In this document: piece after piece, positions 26,227 to 35,750 of the stretch
Numbering within the stretch: the stretch's first letter is position 1
Layout of the letters: each line of letters begins with the position of its first letter
Source: a virus
Strand: one strand, 5' to 3'
Length of the DNA stretch: 39,205 nt
Virus record (IMG/VR): IMGVR_UViG_3300017917_003960
Location: 1-39,205 of that record
The notes under the pieces: model-generated
What the model saw: only the letters and a program-made list of their open reading frames with translations
What the model was told of the DNA's origin: nothing
Database searches by the model: none
Translations under genes and position numbers: made by a program

Positions 26227-26979
26227 ATGGACAAATACTCTGAAATATTGATGTCATTTGGTACGAAACCGACTCTAAATCCTAAGATTTGGAATGACGT
26301 TGATACTGATAACCCTGTCTTAAAGAATGGTATCCGTGTTGCTCTGTTGAGAATTGCGGGTGAATTCATGGATTTTTTGGGTGAGGATTTGTTTGTAGAT
26401 GACATTAGATTTACAGGATCTTTGGCAAACTTCAACTGGTCTGAGTTCTCGGATATTGATCTACATTTGTATGTGGACTTTTCTCAGTTTGATCCGAAAG
26501 ACAGAGCGGTATATAAGGAATTATTTCAACTAAAGAAAACTTTATTCAACACCACCCATAAAATAACCGTGAAAGGTTATGAGGTGGAACTCTACGCAGA
26601 GGACATCAACGAGACACACTTCTCAACAGGAGTATATTCAGTATTGTTTGATGAGTGGGTTCACAAACCCGAAAAGGAACAAGTAAAAATTGATAGAGAA
26701 TTTTTGATCAAAAAAGTAAGTGGTGTTATGGATACTATTGATAATTTGATGGAGGATATCGTTGATGACGACTTGGATGTAGCCTTGGAGAAAATAGAAA
26801 AATTTAAGGACAAACTGAAAAAGTATAGGAGTTCAGGTTTGGAAAAAGATGGTGAATTTTCTTATGAAAATTTGGTATTCAAATTCTTAAGACGCAATCA
26901 ATATATTGATAAATTATACGATTTCAAAAATAAACTGATGGATAAAAAGCTGTCTTTAGAAAATCAAGAGGTTGAATAA
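26227..26979 (+). CDS. Nucleotidyltransferase-fold protein
   Basis: A 250-residue protein. FTGSLANFNWSEFSDIDLHLYVD (key parts FTGSLA and SDIDLHL) gives the polymerase-beta-type signature G-S-x(9,10)-D-x-D (G64, S65, D76, D78), and VKGYEVELYAED supplies a third acidic residue about 45 residues later. The C-terminal third is helical. Members transfer nucleotides to RNA, proteins or small molecules; the substrate is not shown. Late promoter type and neighbours suggest action late in infection or in the virion. Confidence 0.75.
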   Translation: MDKYSEILMSFGTKPTLNPKIWNDVDTDNPVLKNGIRVALLRIAGEFMDFLGEDLFVDDIRFTGSLANFNWSEFSDIDLHLYVDFSQFDPKDRAVYKELFQLKKTLFNTTHKITVKGYEVELYAEDINETHFSTGVYSVLFDEWVHKPEKEQVKIDREFLIKKVSGVMDTIDNLMEDIVDDDLDVALEKIEKFKDKLKKYRSSGLEKDGEFSYENLVFKFLRRNQYIDKLYDFKNKLMDKKLSLENQEVE

Positions 26980-27002
26980 ATAAAGATTTGGTAATATCCG
27001 TA

Positions 27003-27010
27003 TATTTATA
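27003..27010 (+). promoter_or_regulatory. Putative late promoter TATTTATA
   Basis: Exact octamer 12 nt before the ATG at 27023. No further octamer is seen until 35027, so it may drive the whole run up to the portal gene. Confidence 0.65.
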
Positions 27011-27022
27011 AAGAAAAAAATT

Positions 27023-27190
27023 ATGGCAGTATTAAGTGCAGGAACATACAATTATGAGGATTGTATTAATTGTGGTGGATCAGTAACTACTGCTCCTTTG
27101 CCTCACCCCGTCTACTCAACAGCTCAAAATGAACCCGTTGTACAACTAACGGCCGTGGCTCTCGGTGGATTCAATGGGTTAAACAACTAA
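27023..27190 (+). CDS. Small virion-type protein
   Basis: A 55-residue protein beginning MAVLSAGTYNYEDCINCGG, with two Cys (C-x-x-C) near residue 15 and a hydrophobic, Gly-rich C-terminus (TAVALGGFNG). The start resembles short structural proteins in related phages, but no family is known. It opens the long late operon that leads to the terminase. Confidence 0.65.
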   Translation: MAVLSAGTYNYEDCINCGGSVTTAPLPHPVYSTAQNEPVVQLTAVALGGFNGLNN

Positions 27191-27205
27191 AATTATATTA
27201 TCAAA

Positions 27206-28717
27206 ATGGCTGACCTAAAACCTATCGGAAGTGAAAAATTACAAGGACAAGACAAGATCAATAGAATCCTTGAAATTGCTAGATACAAAGAAACTAGACC
27301 TTCTTCAATTAATGAAACATCACGTGTAGAGTTTGGAAAAACTTTGGCGGACGGAGTTCAATATGAAATTGTAAAAGAAAAACTTGGTTATATTATCAAG
27401 AAAAGAATTGATGAATCATTGGACTACATTGAGCCAATGAAGAACAGAAAATACTACAAGTCATATTCACAAGCACTAAAGAGAATGAATCTTTTGGCAG
27501 GTGAGTTGAACAGACTCAACGAAAACGAAGAGGAGGTGTCTATGTTCACTTTGGAAGAGCAAAAGAAATTTACATTGAAGCTTCCAAAACAAGAAGTACC
27601 AACTCCTGAACCAGCACCGGCACCTGCTCCTGAGGAAGCACCTGCTGATGACATGGAAATGGATATGGACATGAGTATGGATACCGAAGGTGGTGACGAA
27701 ACCATGGACATGGATATGGAAATGGATACTGAAACACCTGATATGGGAGCTGAGGAAGAAGTTGACTTCAAAGTAATCCAAAAACTTACAGGTAAATTAG
27801 GTCAGAAAATTCGTACAATGAACGACGCTGTTGGTATGACATCTGAAGACATCAAATATGTTCTAAATTCAATTTTGTCAGCATTGGATTTGGAAAAATT
27901 AGATGATGAGGACAAAGAGGATATCATAGCGAAACTTGAAGAAGTTGAAACTGATTATGATTCAGACGAGTTAGATTTTGAAATGACTGGTGATGAAGAA
28001 ATGGACATGGATATGACCTCAGATGAACCTGTTGAAGGTGAAATGGGTGAGCAAGACGACATGTATTTAGGAATTGGTGACCACGGTTTTTATGACCAAA
28101 ATGATAGACAAATGAGAGACTTTGATTTTGATTACGACGAAGAAGAATATGATGACTTCAATGAATTCGTATCAAAATATCCAAATCAAAGATGGTTCCA
28201 AACAGACGGTGGTGAAGATTTACCATTTGACATGAGACCAACACCTAAATTTTGGGACTTATACAAAGAAAAATTCGGTGGACCATACAAACTTCGTAAG
28301 AGAAGAAAAAATGAAATGGGTGAAGGAGATCTTCGTGACAAATATGATGGAAGAGATAGTAAGGTAATTGGTGTTTACTCAAACATTAAAAACCAACGTA
28401 ACGAAGAAATGAGCGAAGAAGAAAAAGCACATTCTTCAATCTCCAAGATTATGGACGGAATTTTCTCTGAATCAAAAGTAGACAAGGTTTTGGAAAAATA
28501 CTTTGTAGTTTCTGAATCAGAAAAGAAAGAACCAAAAAAAGTATCAAAAAAATCTTTTGAAAAACTATCTGAAAGTGTTGAACAAAAATTGGCGGCTGAA
28601 TTCATTGTAAGTGAAAATTCAGAAATCAAATTTCTTGGTAAGACAAACAAAGGTAATTTAGTTTTTGAACATAACGGAGAACAAATCAAAATATCTACCA
28701 AAGGTGAAGTGTTATGA
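27206..28717 (+). CDS. Acidic, Met/Asp-repeat structural-type protein
   Basis: A 503-residue protein. A basic, helical N-terminus (1-130) is followed by a Pro/Ala stretch (TPEPAPAPAPEEAP, near 135) and an acidic repeat built on D-M-D/E-M units (about 148-185, again near 265-275). A mixed middle region and a Lys-rich coiled C-terminus (SEKKEPKKVSKKSFEKL...) follow. The composition recalls head-core or scaffold proteins and shares the acidic Met-Asp repeat with the 498-residue core protein at 37.6 kb. No enzyme motif is seen. It overlaps the next gene by 4 nt. Confidence 0.6.
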   Translation: MADLKPIGSEKLQGQDKINRILEIARYKETRPSSINETSRVEFGKTLADGVQYEIVKEKLGYIIKKRIDESLDYIEPMKNRKYYKSYSQALKRMNLLAGELNRLNENEEEVSMFTLEEQKKFTLKLPKQEVPTPEPAPAPAPEEAPADDMEMDMDMSMDTEGGDETMDMDMEMDTETPDMGAEEEVDFKVIQKLTGKLGQKIRTMNDAVGMTSEDIKYVLNSILSALDLEKLDDEDKEDIIAKLEEVETDYDSDELDFEMTGDEEMDMDMTSDEPVEGEMGEQDDMYLGIGDHGFYDQNDRQMRDFDFDYDEEEYDDFNEFVSKYPNQRWFQTDGGEDLPFDMRPTPKFWDLYKEKFGGPYKLRKRRKNEMGEGDLRDKYDGRDSKVIGVYSNIKNQRNEEMSEEEKAHSSISKIMDGIFSESKVDKVLEKYFVVSESEKKEPKKVSKKSFEKLSESVEQKLAAEFIVSENSEIKFLGKTNKGNLVFEHNGEQIKISTKGEVL

Positions 28718-29112
28718 GTTATCTTATCTATGTGAATGGGTTGGGCCCTAACTATAGAGGTGATAATATGTACGAATTCATTTTCGGTAAAGAACTTGAT
28801 GTGTGGGGTGAGAATTGGGATGCAAAACCGTCAAACGGTTATCCTGAACCACCCCACATCAATTTTATAGAAAAGGTCGCAACTCTCAGAAATACCTCAG
28901 TTGATTTGGAATTGATTCAGAAATCTGATTATATGGGAATGACCGATGCCATGGAAGACATTATCGCTTTAGCTTGGGAGACCGATGATAGTTCTGAAAA
29001 TAATGAAAGACTTGTTTTTAGATACGGAGATACCGAAGAAAAAGTAAAAGATAAATTGTACGCAAGGGACCTAATTTTAGAATTTGAAAAAAATACAGTT
29101 TATGAAAACTAA
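28714..29112 (+). CDS. Conserved-type phage protein (MSYLIYVNGLGPNY type)
   Basis: A 132-residue protein beginning MSYLIYVNGLGPNYRGDN and containing DVWGENWDAKP and PEPPHINFIEKV. It reads like a conserved phage family, but I can give no function. The ATG overlaps the previous stop (ATGA), and the next gene starts 11 nt before its stop, so it is tightly coupled to its neighbours in the operon upstream of the terminase. Confidence 0.75.
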   Translation: MSYLIYVNGLGPNYRGDNMYEFIFGKELDVWGENWDAKPSNGYPEPPHINFIEKVATLRNTSVDLELIQKSDYMGMTDAMEDIIALAWETDDSSENNERLVFRYGDTEEKVKDKLYARDLILEFEKNTVYEN

Positions 29113-30106
29113 AAAAGAAACTAAGGAACAAATACCGACTACAACAACTCAGACCAAAACGGTAAAGACAACTAAGATACCTAGATCAGCGGCTGAAAAG
29201 GGTGTGTCAATTGATGGTCATACGGTGACATTGAAGGGTAATGAAATAATCATGACACAAACCGAGGCTGAGATGAAAGAGCAAGAAAATGTTACCGTGA
29301 AGGTAAAAAAAGGTTCGCCTGACGAAATTAAGTTACAACAAAAAGGAGCAACTTACCAAGTCTATGAAAAAGAAATGAAAGAGGGTGATGATGATCCACT
29401 GAATCCTTATGGGTCTGGTGAAACAACCCAACAACCACATCAGGTTGGTCCTGACACCAACGATGGTTTTGGTGTTGATCCTGGTAAAACACCAGGAATG
29501 TACCAAGATGGTATGGATGAGTCAGAAGATTTAGAAGAGAAAAAAGATGGTAAATACAACCCTTGGGCTGTGTGTACCAGTTCATTAGGTCTTGAAGGTA
29601 GAGACAGGGATACCTACTCTAAATCAGAAAAGAAAAAATATGAGAGATGTGTTATGGACGTAAAGAAATCCATGAAAGAGGGTAAAAACCCTGTACAAGC
29701 ACTCTTGGAAAATACCTTGGGGGATATGGTAAAAAAACACCTTACTCCAAGAATGACAAAAAAAGATTTGATAAATACTTTGTCTGAACAAGGTATTATC
29801 CGTAAGGCACTCAAAACAGGATTGGCTGACAAACTAGTTGGGACTCAAAAAATGGACAAACCCATCGGAAAGCTTTATACTTTGACAAAAAAAGAAGCAA
29901 TGGAACAGGCACCCACTACAGCACCACCCAAAGTAAAACCCGGTACAAAGCCTGGTACAAGTGATCCTTTCAAGAATCCAAAACACAAACCAAAACCAAA
30001 GGCTGGTAAAAATATGGTTGATGATAATCCTAAAGCACCTGTAACCAAAATCCCTGATTACATCACTTTTGATCAATTGGGAATCACTTTTGAAAACAAG
30101 AAATAA
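29102..30106 (+). CDS. Lys/Pro/Thr-rich late protein
   Basis: A 334-residue protein of low complexity: Lys/Thr-rich N-terminus (residues 1-35), Gln/Gly/Pro linkers, a short Cys-containing compact segment (NPWAVCTSSLGLEGRD...ERCVMDVKKS) near 155-195 that resembles a small conserved phage domain, then helices and a Lys-Pro tail (KHKPKPKAGK). It may be a flexible virion or neck protein, but nothing proves it. ATG 29102 is preferred over an in-frame TTG at 29084. The stop overlaps the next ATG (TAATG). Confidence 0.65.
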   Translation: MKTKKETKEQIPTTTTQTKTVKTTKIPRSAAEKGVSIDGHTVTLKGNEIIMTQTEAEMKEQENVTVKVKKGSPDEIKLQQKGATYQVYEKEMKEGDDDPLNPYGSGETTQQPHQVGPDTNDGFGVDPGKTPGMYQDGMDESEDLEEKKDGKYNPWAVCTSSLGLEGRDRDTYSKSEKKKYERCVMDVKKSMKEGKNPVQALLENTLGDMVKKHLTPRMTKKDLINTLSEQGIIRKALKTGLADKLVGTQKMDKPIGKLYTLTKKEAMEQAPTTAPPKVKPGTKPGTSDPFKNPKHKPKPKAGKNMVDDNPKAPVTKIPDYITFDQLGITFENKK

Positions 30107-31398
30107 TGAAAAAAAATCTACAGGAACAAGACCCTCAAAACAGAGGTGAGTTTGAAAAACAAACCAAAGGAATGTCATCCGACATCAAAAGGAAAATGGA
30201 AAAGGGTGAGACACCACTTTCCAAAAATCCTGCATTTCCCGATATAAAATCGGAGGATATTCCTGTTTCGTTTGAAGAAAAAATTGCTTCAAAAAGATTC
30301 AAAGATGTTGTAGAAAAAGTTAAGAGATACACCGGTCAAGAAGACATTACTAGTCAAAACGCCCTCGGAGGTTTACAAATGGCTATGATGGGTGCAGTCA
30401 GAGACGTTTTTGGTATTCAACGTGAAAACAAAGAATACTTAGAAAATTTGGCGGTTGATTTAGTTCGTAAGGAAATGGGTGTAAGACCTGATCAAGTTCA
30501 GTATGATGCTAAGTTAGTCGGTATGGGAGAAATTGGTATGGAAGGTTTTTCCAAACAAGGTGAAGAACCTGAGCAAGAAGAAATTGAACAAAATTTCCAA
30601 CAACAAGAAGAAGACATTGAAGATTTTATTACAGCTTTTGAAAGATATGACATTGAGAAGGCTAAAAGACGATTTATAAACGCTTTGATACAAGGATCCT
30701 CCAAGAAAGGACATTACATGTTTGAATTGGTAAGGGATGAATTAGACAGATTGGATCCACGTTTATTGAACCTATATGGAGTTCTTATGTCTGTGAATGA
30801 TTTATTGTATTGGGTTCTTCCTGATCAGGTTATGGATAGTATGATGGGTCAAGGAGGAATTGCAGGTAAAGAAGAAGTTGATGTTGAAACTGATCCACCT
30901 ACAGTAAAAGCTCGTGGAGTATTCTTTCCTGTACTTGTTCACGAATTGATTAAAGGCACAATGGAAATTCTTGGAACCCAAGGATTACCTGATGATCCAA
31001 AACAAGCCGAAATGGTTATGGCGTCAACAGATACTTTGGCAAATGAAATTTGGGATTTGAGACTTGGACCTGTTTTGTGGGAAAAGTTTATTGAAGCTTA
31101 TCCTGAGAAATTATTTGATGAAGATAAACGATGGATACAGAACTACCTATTTGCTCGTTTTTCGGCACTCACTGCCGAAGAATTTTTCAAATTAGCAAAG
31201 GCAATTCTTAGAGGTGATGCTAAGGCGACCCAAATCTTAGATAGAATGGTTACAGATATTGTGGACCATTTGAAGGAAACTCATGATGATGAAGATTATG
31301 GTTCTGAAGAACCTGATTCAGATAGTGATTCACCTGATGACGACGATATGGGTGATTTGGATGACTTTTTAGGTAGTTTGGGTATCAGTAGATCCTAA
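30106..31398 (+). CDS. Late protein upstream of terminase
   Basis: A 430-residue protein, mostly helical. Segments such as NALGGLQMAMMGAVRDVFGIQRENKEYLENLAVDLVRKEMGVRP (key parts GGLQMAMMGAVRD and LAVDLVRKEMG) look conserved, and the tail is acidic (EEPDSDSDSPDDDDMGDLDDFLGSLG), ending in a short hydrophobic helix like tail peptides that bind partner proteins. I recall similar proteins next to the terminase in T4-like phages of marine bacteria but cannot assign a role. It is coupled to the previous gene by TAATG. Confidence 0.65.
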   Translation: MKKNLQEQDPQNRGEFEKQTKGMSSDIKRKMEKGETPLSKNPAFPDIKSEDIPVSFEEKIASKRFKDVVEKVKRYTGQEDITSQNALGGLQMAMMGAVRDVFGIQRENKEYLENLAVDLVRKEMGVRPDQVQYDAKLVGMGEIGMEGFSKQGEEPEQEEIEQNFQQQEEDIEDFITAFERYDIEKAKRRFINALIQGSSKKGHYMFELVRDELDRLDPRLLNLYGVLMSVNDLLYWVLPDQVMDSMMGQGGIAGKEEVDVETDPPTVKARGVFFPVLVHELIKGTMEILGTQGLPDDPKQAEMVMASTDTLANEIWDLRLGPVLWEKFIEAYPEKLFDEDKRWIQNYLFARFSALTAEEFFKLAKAILRGDAKATQILDRMVTDIVDHLKETHDDEDYGSEEPDSDSDSPDDDDMGDLDDFLGSLGISRS

Positions 31399-31406
31399 AC
31401 TACTTT

Positions 31407-33179
31407 ATGGGTTTAAGTAAAGAACAATTACTATTAGAATACTCAAAGTGTATGGCCAGTACGGCTTATGCTTTGAGAACTTATTTGCAGACATACGACA
31501 ACACACAGTCAAGATATGTTCCTTTAGAACTGTTCCCTGACCAAGTACGTTTGGTTGAAGACTATGATTCTCATAACGAAAACATTGCTCTGAAATATAG
31601 ACAGGCGGGTGTATCAACAGTAACCGCTGCTTGGGCGAGTAAAAAACTTGTTTTTGCAAGAAAAAACAAACCTGAAAAGGTTCTGATAATTGCGAACAAA
31701 CAAGATACCTCAATTGAATTTGCAAATAAAATACGTGAATTTACACTTCAGTGGCCTGAGTGGGTTGGAGTTGGTTTTTCACCAGACAAAAACGCTGCCA
31801 AACATTACAAACTAACAAATGGTTGTGAGGTAAAGGCGGTTGCGACTTCTAAAGACGCACTCCGTGGTTATACCCCCACCATTCTTATCTTTGACGAGGC
31901 GGCCTTTATTGACGCCGACAGTGATTTTTGGGCTGCCTGTATGGCGTCTCTATCTACGGGTGGTAAAGTAATTGTAATTTCCACCCCCAACGGATACGAT
32001 CCAATTTATTACGAAATTTACGATCAAGCCCTTCGTGGTATGAACGACTTCAAGATTACCGAGATGTATTGGTATCGTGATCCTCGTTATACCAAAGATT
32101 TGTATTTGGTAAAAACCAAAGATATTATCCATTATTTCTTGAATCGTGATGAATATGATGACAAAGAAGTTGTTATAGATTATTCGGGAACGGATCCGTT
32201 TGAGCGAAATTTTGAGGAAATAGTATCCAAGTTCCAAGAGGGTTATAAGCCGTCATCTTCGTGGTTTGAAGCGATGGTGAAAAAACTAAAGTACGACAAG
32301 AGAAAGGTTGCTCAGGAATTGGAGTGTAATTTCTTGGGATCAGGTGATAATGTATTTGATTCTAATTTGATTCAGACAATAACCGAAAATACCATCAAAG
32401 ACCCTATCAGTAAAATGATGGGTGGAACTTTTTGGATATGGAAGGAACCTGAGATGGGTCACAAATATATTATGGGTGTTGACGTTTCAAGGGGTGACTC
32501 TGAAGACTACTCCACCATCCAAATTTATGATTTTGATGAAAGAGAACAAGTAGCCGAATATTTGGGTAAAGTTCCACCTGATGTCTTGGCCGAAATTGCA
32601 TTCAAATGGGGTACGATGTATTCAGCATTTATTGTGATTGATATCACGGGAGGTATGGGTGTTGCCACTTCAAGAAAACTCCAAGAATTGGGTTACAAAG
32701 ATTTGTATGTTGAGGGTGTTGAGTATGGTAATAAATGGAAGTACGATCCTAAATTACTTGAAAAGATTCCTGGTTTGAACTTCAGCCAAAAAAGGGTTCA
32801 AATTGTTGCTGCTTATGAGGAAGCACTTAGACACGGACTCAAGGTTAGATCTAACCGTTTGTTGAATGAAATGAATACATTTGTTTATATCAACGGTAGA
32901 CCAGACCATATGAAGGGTCAACACGACGATTTGATTATGGCAATTGCCATGGCGGTTTATGTTGGAGAATCTTCATTCTCACAACTCACAAAGGTAAATG
33001 AACAAGCAAAAACAATGCTTGAATCATGGCAAGTAGAGAGTTATCAAGCCCCCACCCAACAGTTTTTCAATCCACAAGTTCCAAACAAAATGTTTGATAA
33101 TAACCCTGTCTATAGAAATCAACCAACTAAAAGGGATTATCAAGACTATTTATGGGTATTCGGAGGAATAAGGCGTTGA
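31407..33179 (+). CDS. terL: Large terminase subunit (gp17-like)
   Basis: A 590-residue packaging motor and nuclease, close to the 610 residues of T4 gp17. The N-terminal ATPase has a variant Walker A, YRQAGVST (about 64-71), and Walker B ILIFDEAA (about 159-166). The C-terminal RNase-H-fold nuclease shows its acidic residues in GVDVSRGDSEDYS (about 355), VIDITGGMG (about 415) and HDDLIMAIA (about 511). It cuts concatemeric DNA and drives it into the prohead through the portal encoded next. The tail is Gln/Pro/Asn-rich. No small terminase subunit is seen upstream within the window. Confidence 0.93.
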   Translation: MGLSKEQLLLEYSKCMASTAYALRTYLQTYDNTQSRYVPLELFPDQVRLVEDYDSHNENIALKYRQAGVSTVTAAWASKKLVFARKNKPEKVLIIANKQDTSIEFANKIREFTLQWPEWVGVGFSPDKNAAKHYKLTNGCEVKAVATSKDALRGYTPTILIFDEAAFIDADSDFWAACMASLSTGGKVIVISTPNGYDPIYYEIYDQALRGMNDFKITEMYWYRDPRYTKDLYLVKTKDIIHYFLNRDEYDDKEVVIDYSGTDPFERNFEEIVSKFQEGYKPSSSWFEAMVKKLKYDKRKVAQELECNFLGSGDNVFDSNLIQTITENTIKDPISKMMGGTFWIWKEPEMGHKYIMGVDVSRGDSEDYSTIQIYDFDEREQVAEYLGKVPPDVLAEIAFKWGTMYSAFIVIDITGGMGVATSRKLQELGYKDLYVEGVEYGNKWKYDPKLLEKIPGLNFSQKRVQIVAAYEEALRHGLKVRSNRLLNEMNTFVYINGRPDHMKGQHDDLIMAIAMAVYVGESSFSQLTKVNEQAKTMLESWQVESYQAPTQQFFNPQVPNKMFDNNPVYRNQPTKRDYQDYLWVFGGIRR

Positions 33180-33209
33180 TAAAAAATGCAGATGAATTAA
33201 TATTGTAAC

Positions 33210-35024
33210 ATGGCGGAGCAAGATAAGAACTTAACAATATGGCAGAGGTTATCCCAAACCTTTGGACCTAACTCATTATTGGGTCAGGATGTACCTACGT
33301 ACAAATACGACAAAAAGGAATTACTCAGAACCACTGATAAGGCTGAGTATGAACGTGAAAAATTACAAGCCCGACAAACATCTTATATCACCCAACAATG
33401 GGCTAAGATTGAGAATAACTTATATTCACAGGCTGTTTATTATGAACCAACCCGACTCGCTTCTTACTATGACTATGAGTCTATGGAATATACTCCTGAG
33501 ATCTCTGCAGCGTTGGATACCTATGCTGAGGAATCTACAACGGTAGATGAGAACGGGTACATGTTACAAATCTATTCTGACTCCCCGAGAATCAAATCCA
33601 TATTGGGTGATCTCTTCAATAATGCCTTGGACATCAATACCAACTTACCGATGTGGACAAGAAACACCGCCAAGTACGGTGATAACTTTGTCTTCTTGAA
33701 ATTAGATCCTGAGAAGGGGGTCGTTGGTTGTCTTCAATTACCAAACATTGAAATTGAAAGAATTGAGGTTGGTATGAGAGGTAGAGCTACCTCAGGTGCT
33801 GCTCTTGCTGGAACAAGTGACAAAGTTTCAAGTCTTACCTTCACATGGAAAAACAAACAACTTGATTTCAAGAGTTGGGAAATAGCTCACTTCAGATTGT
33901 TGGGTGACGACAGAAAACTTCCTTATGGTACTTCCATGTTGGAAAAAGCAAGAAGGATTTGGAAACAGTTGGTATTGGGTGAGGACGCCATGTTGGTGTA
34001 TCGTGTATCAAGAGCTCCTGAGAGACGTGTATTCAAGGTTTACGTGGGTAACATGGATGACGGTGATATCCAACCATACGTACAAAGATTTGCGGCTCAG
34101 TTCAAGAAGGATATGGTTACAGATCCGGCAACAGGTAACGTTGACATGAGATTCAACCAAATGGCTGTGGACCAAGACTTCTTTATTCCAGTTCGTGACC
34201 CATCGGCTCCGAACCCTATTGAAACACTACAAGGTGCACAGAATCTATCTGAGATTGCTGATATTGAATACATTCAGAAAAAATTATTGACCGCTCTGAG
34301 AATACCAAAAGCATTCCTTGGTTTTGAAGAGGTTGTTGGTGATGGAAGAAACTTGTCTCTACAAGACATTCGTTTTGCTCGTACAATCAACCGTATTCAG
34401 AAATCTATGATTGCTGAACTAAACAAGATTGCTATCATTCACTTATTCCTACTTGGATTTGAAGATGAATTAGGATCATTCCAATTGAGTTTGACAAACC
34501 CTTCTAAACAAGCTGATTTGTTGACAATTGACGTTTGGAAAGAAAAAATGTTGTTGTACAAAGATGCGGTGATGCCGATTGAGGGAATTGCTCCTGTATC
34601 ACAATCATGGGCTAAGAAACACATCTTAGGATTCTCTGATGAAGAAATCAAACTTGATCTACAACAACAGAGAATTGAAAAAGCGGTTGCTACTGAAATT
34701 CAGAATACTCCTAACGTTATTACTAAGACTGGTCTATTTGATAACGTTGATAACCTATACGGTGGTGGAGTTGTTGCAACTGGTGAGACGGAAACCACTG
34801 AATTCGGAACCGAGGGTGGTGAGTTTGGAGCTCCTGAGGCAACAGCGTTAGAGACACCTGGTGGGGAAGTACCACCGGCTGAGGTAACTCCTGAGAGTAG
34901 AACCAAGAAAATGAATATCATTTTAGAGAGTGGTGAATCAACAGGTATTGACGAATTAGATTTGGAAAAAGGTAGACGTTCGTTAGGTGAAATGGAGAAA
35001 GTATTGGGCAATTTGATAAACTAA
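33210..35024 (+). CDS. Portal protein (gp20-like)
   Basis: A 604-residue protein, directly after the terminase, as in T4-like phages. It has the expected layout: TKAEYEREKLQARQTSY-like helical N-terminus, a wing region with YYEPTRLASYYDYESMEYTPEISAALDTYAEE (key parts YYDYESM and PEISAALD), a stem with VYRVSRAPERRVFKVYVG and the crown-side helices containing LTALRIPKAFLGFEE. The C-terminal 80 residues are a Glu/Pro/Thr/Gly-rich flexible tail. It forms the DNA-entry ring and the base for head assembly. Confidence 0.9.
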   Translation: MAEQDKNLTIWQRLSQTFGPNSLLGQDVPTYKYDKKELLRTTDKAEYEREKLQARQTSYITQQWAKIENNLYSQAVYYEPTRLASYYDYESMEYTPEISAALDTYAEESTTVDENGYMLQIYSDSPRIKSILGDLFNNALDINTNLPMWTRNTAKYGDNFVFLKLDPEKGVVGCLQLPNIEIERIEVGMRGRATSGAALAGTSDKVSSLTFTWKNKQLDFKSWEIAHFRLLGDDRKLPYGTSMLEKARRIWKQLVLGEDAMLVYRVSRAPERRVFKVYVGNMDDGDIQPYVQRFAAQFKKDMVTDPATGNVDMRFNQMAVDQDFFIPVRDPSAPNPIETLQGAQNLSEIADIEYIQKKLLTALRIPKAFLGFEEVVGDGRNLSLQDIRFARTINRIQKSMIAELNKIAIIHLFLLGFEDELGSFQLSLTNPSKQADLLTIDVWKEKMLLYKDAVMPIEGIAPVSQSWAKKHILGFSDEEIKLDLQQQRIEKAVATEIQNTPNVITKTGLFDNVDNLYGGGVVATGETETTEFGTEGGEFGAPEATALETPGGEVPPAEVTPESRTKKMNIILESGESTGIDELDLEKGRRSLGEMEKVLGNLIN

Positions 35025-35026
35025 TA

Positions 35027-35034
35027 TATTTATA
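35027..35034 (+). promoter_or_regulatory. Putative late promoter TATTTATA
   Basis: Exact octamer starting 3 nt after the portal stop and 14 nt before the ATG at 35049. Confidence 0.65.
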
Positions 35035-35048
35035 GAAAAATATATCAA

Positions 35049-35750
35049 ATGAAGTTCGGAGAAATTTTATCAAAAATTGAGTCAAAGTTGGTATCATCAT
35101 ACGTGAATGGTACCATGAAAGAAGATATGGCAAGCTTCAAAAAATTTGTTTTGGAGAACAAGACCATTAGTAACTTGACACACCTTTATAATCAACTTGA
35201 AACCAAACAAGGTTTGGATAAGGAAACCGCCGAACTATACATTACTGAGTCTATAAGACAAATTGAGAAATTTTTGCCAAACTTAGATTCATCTAAGATT
35301 GAGAGTTGGACTAAAGATATTGTTGCTGAAAACAAGTATCAGAATATTGATAACTTGGTTTACACAAAACCAACAACAATTTTGGAGACTGTGGAAAGTA
35401 GAAAAAAGATTATGAATTCTTTGATTGAAAAACCACAAGTACAAGAGTCAATCAATCTACCTATTGAATCTATCTTCAAAATTGCAGGAAAACAATTAGA
35501 AAATTACATTGAAACTTTGGATGAATCTTCTAAGACAGATTTGGCTAAAGTTCTTATGACGGAAGATACCCAATTGGAGGTAGAATATAAGGAACTTAAA
35601 GACAAGACAATTTCATCTCTCAATTTGATTGAAAGTGGGGATGAAATTACTAAAACAAAACTCCAAGAGACTATCAACCAAATACAGAAAGATGAATACA
35701 GTAAAATAAATTACGTTCGTCTTTTTGCTCTCTACAACAACATTCAGTAA
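35049..35750 (+). CDS. Helical late protein between portal and protease
   Basis: A 233-residue, Lys/Glu/Thr/Ile-rich, all-helical protein (MKFGEILSKIESKLVSSYVNG..., many heptad-like stretches). T4 has small head-core genes (67, 68) between portal and protease, so by position it may be a core or assembly protein. The sequence gives no family. Its stop converges with the bS21 gene, overlapping it by 7 nt. Confidence 0.6.
   Translation: MKFGEILSKIESKLVSSYVNGTMKEDMASFKKFVLENKTISNLTHLYNQLETKQGLDKETAELYITESIRQIEKFLPNLDSSKIESWTKDIVAENKYQNIDNLVYTKPTTILETVESRKKIMNSLIEKPQVQESINLPIESIFKIAGKQLENYIETLDESSKTDLAKVLMTEDTQLEVEYKELKDKTISSLNLIESGDEITKTKLQETINQIQKDEYSKINYVRLFALYNNIQ

Noticed and set aside
27454-27781. 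Minus-strand ORFs opposite the acidic repeat at 27.5 kb
   Set aside because: Low-complexity Ser/Met or His/Phe translations are mirror images of the plus-strand repeat.
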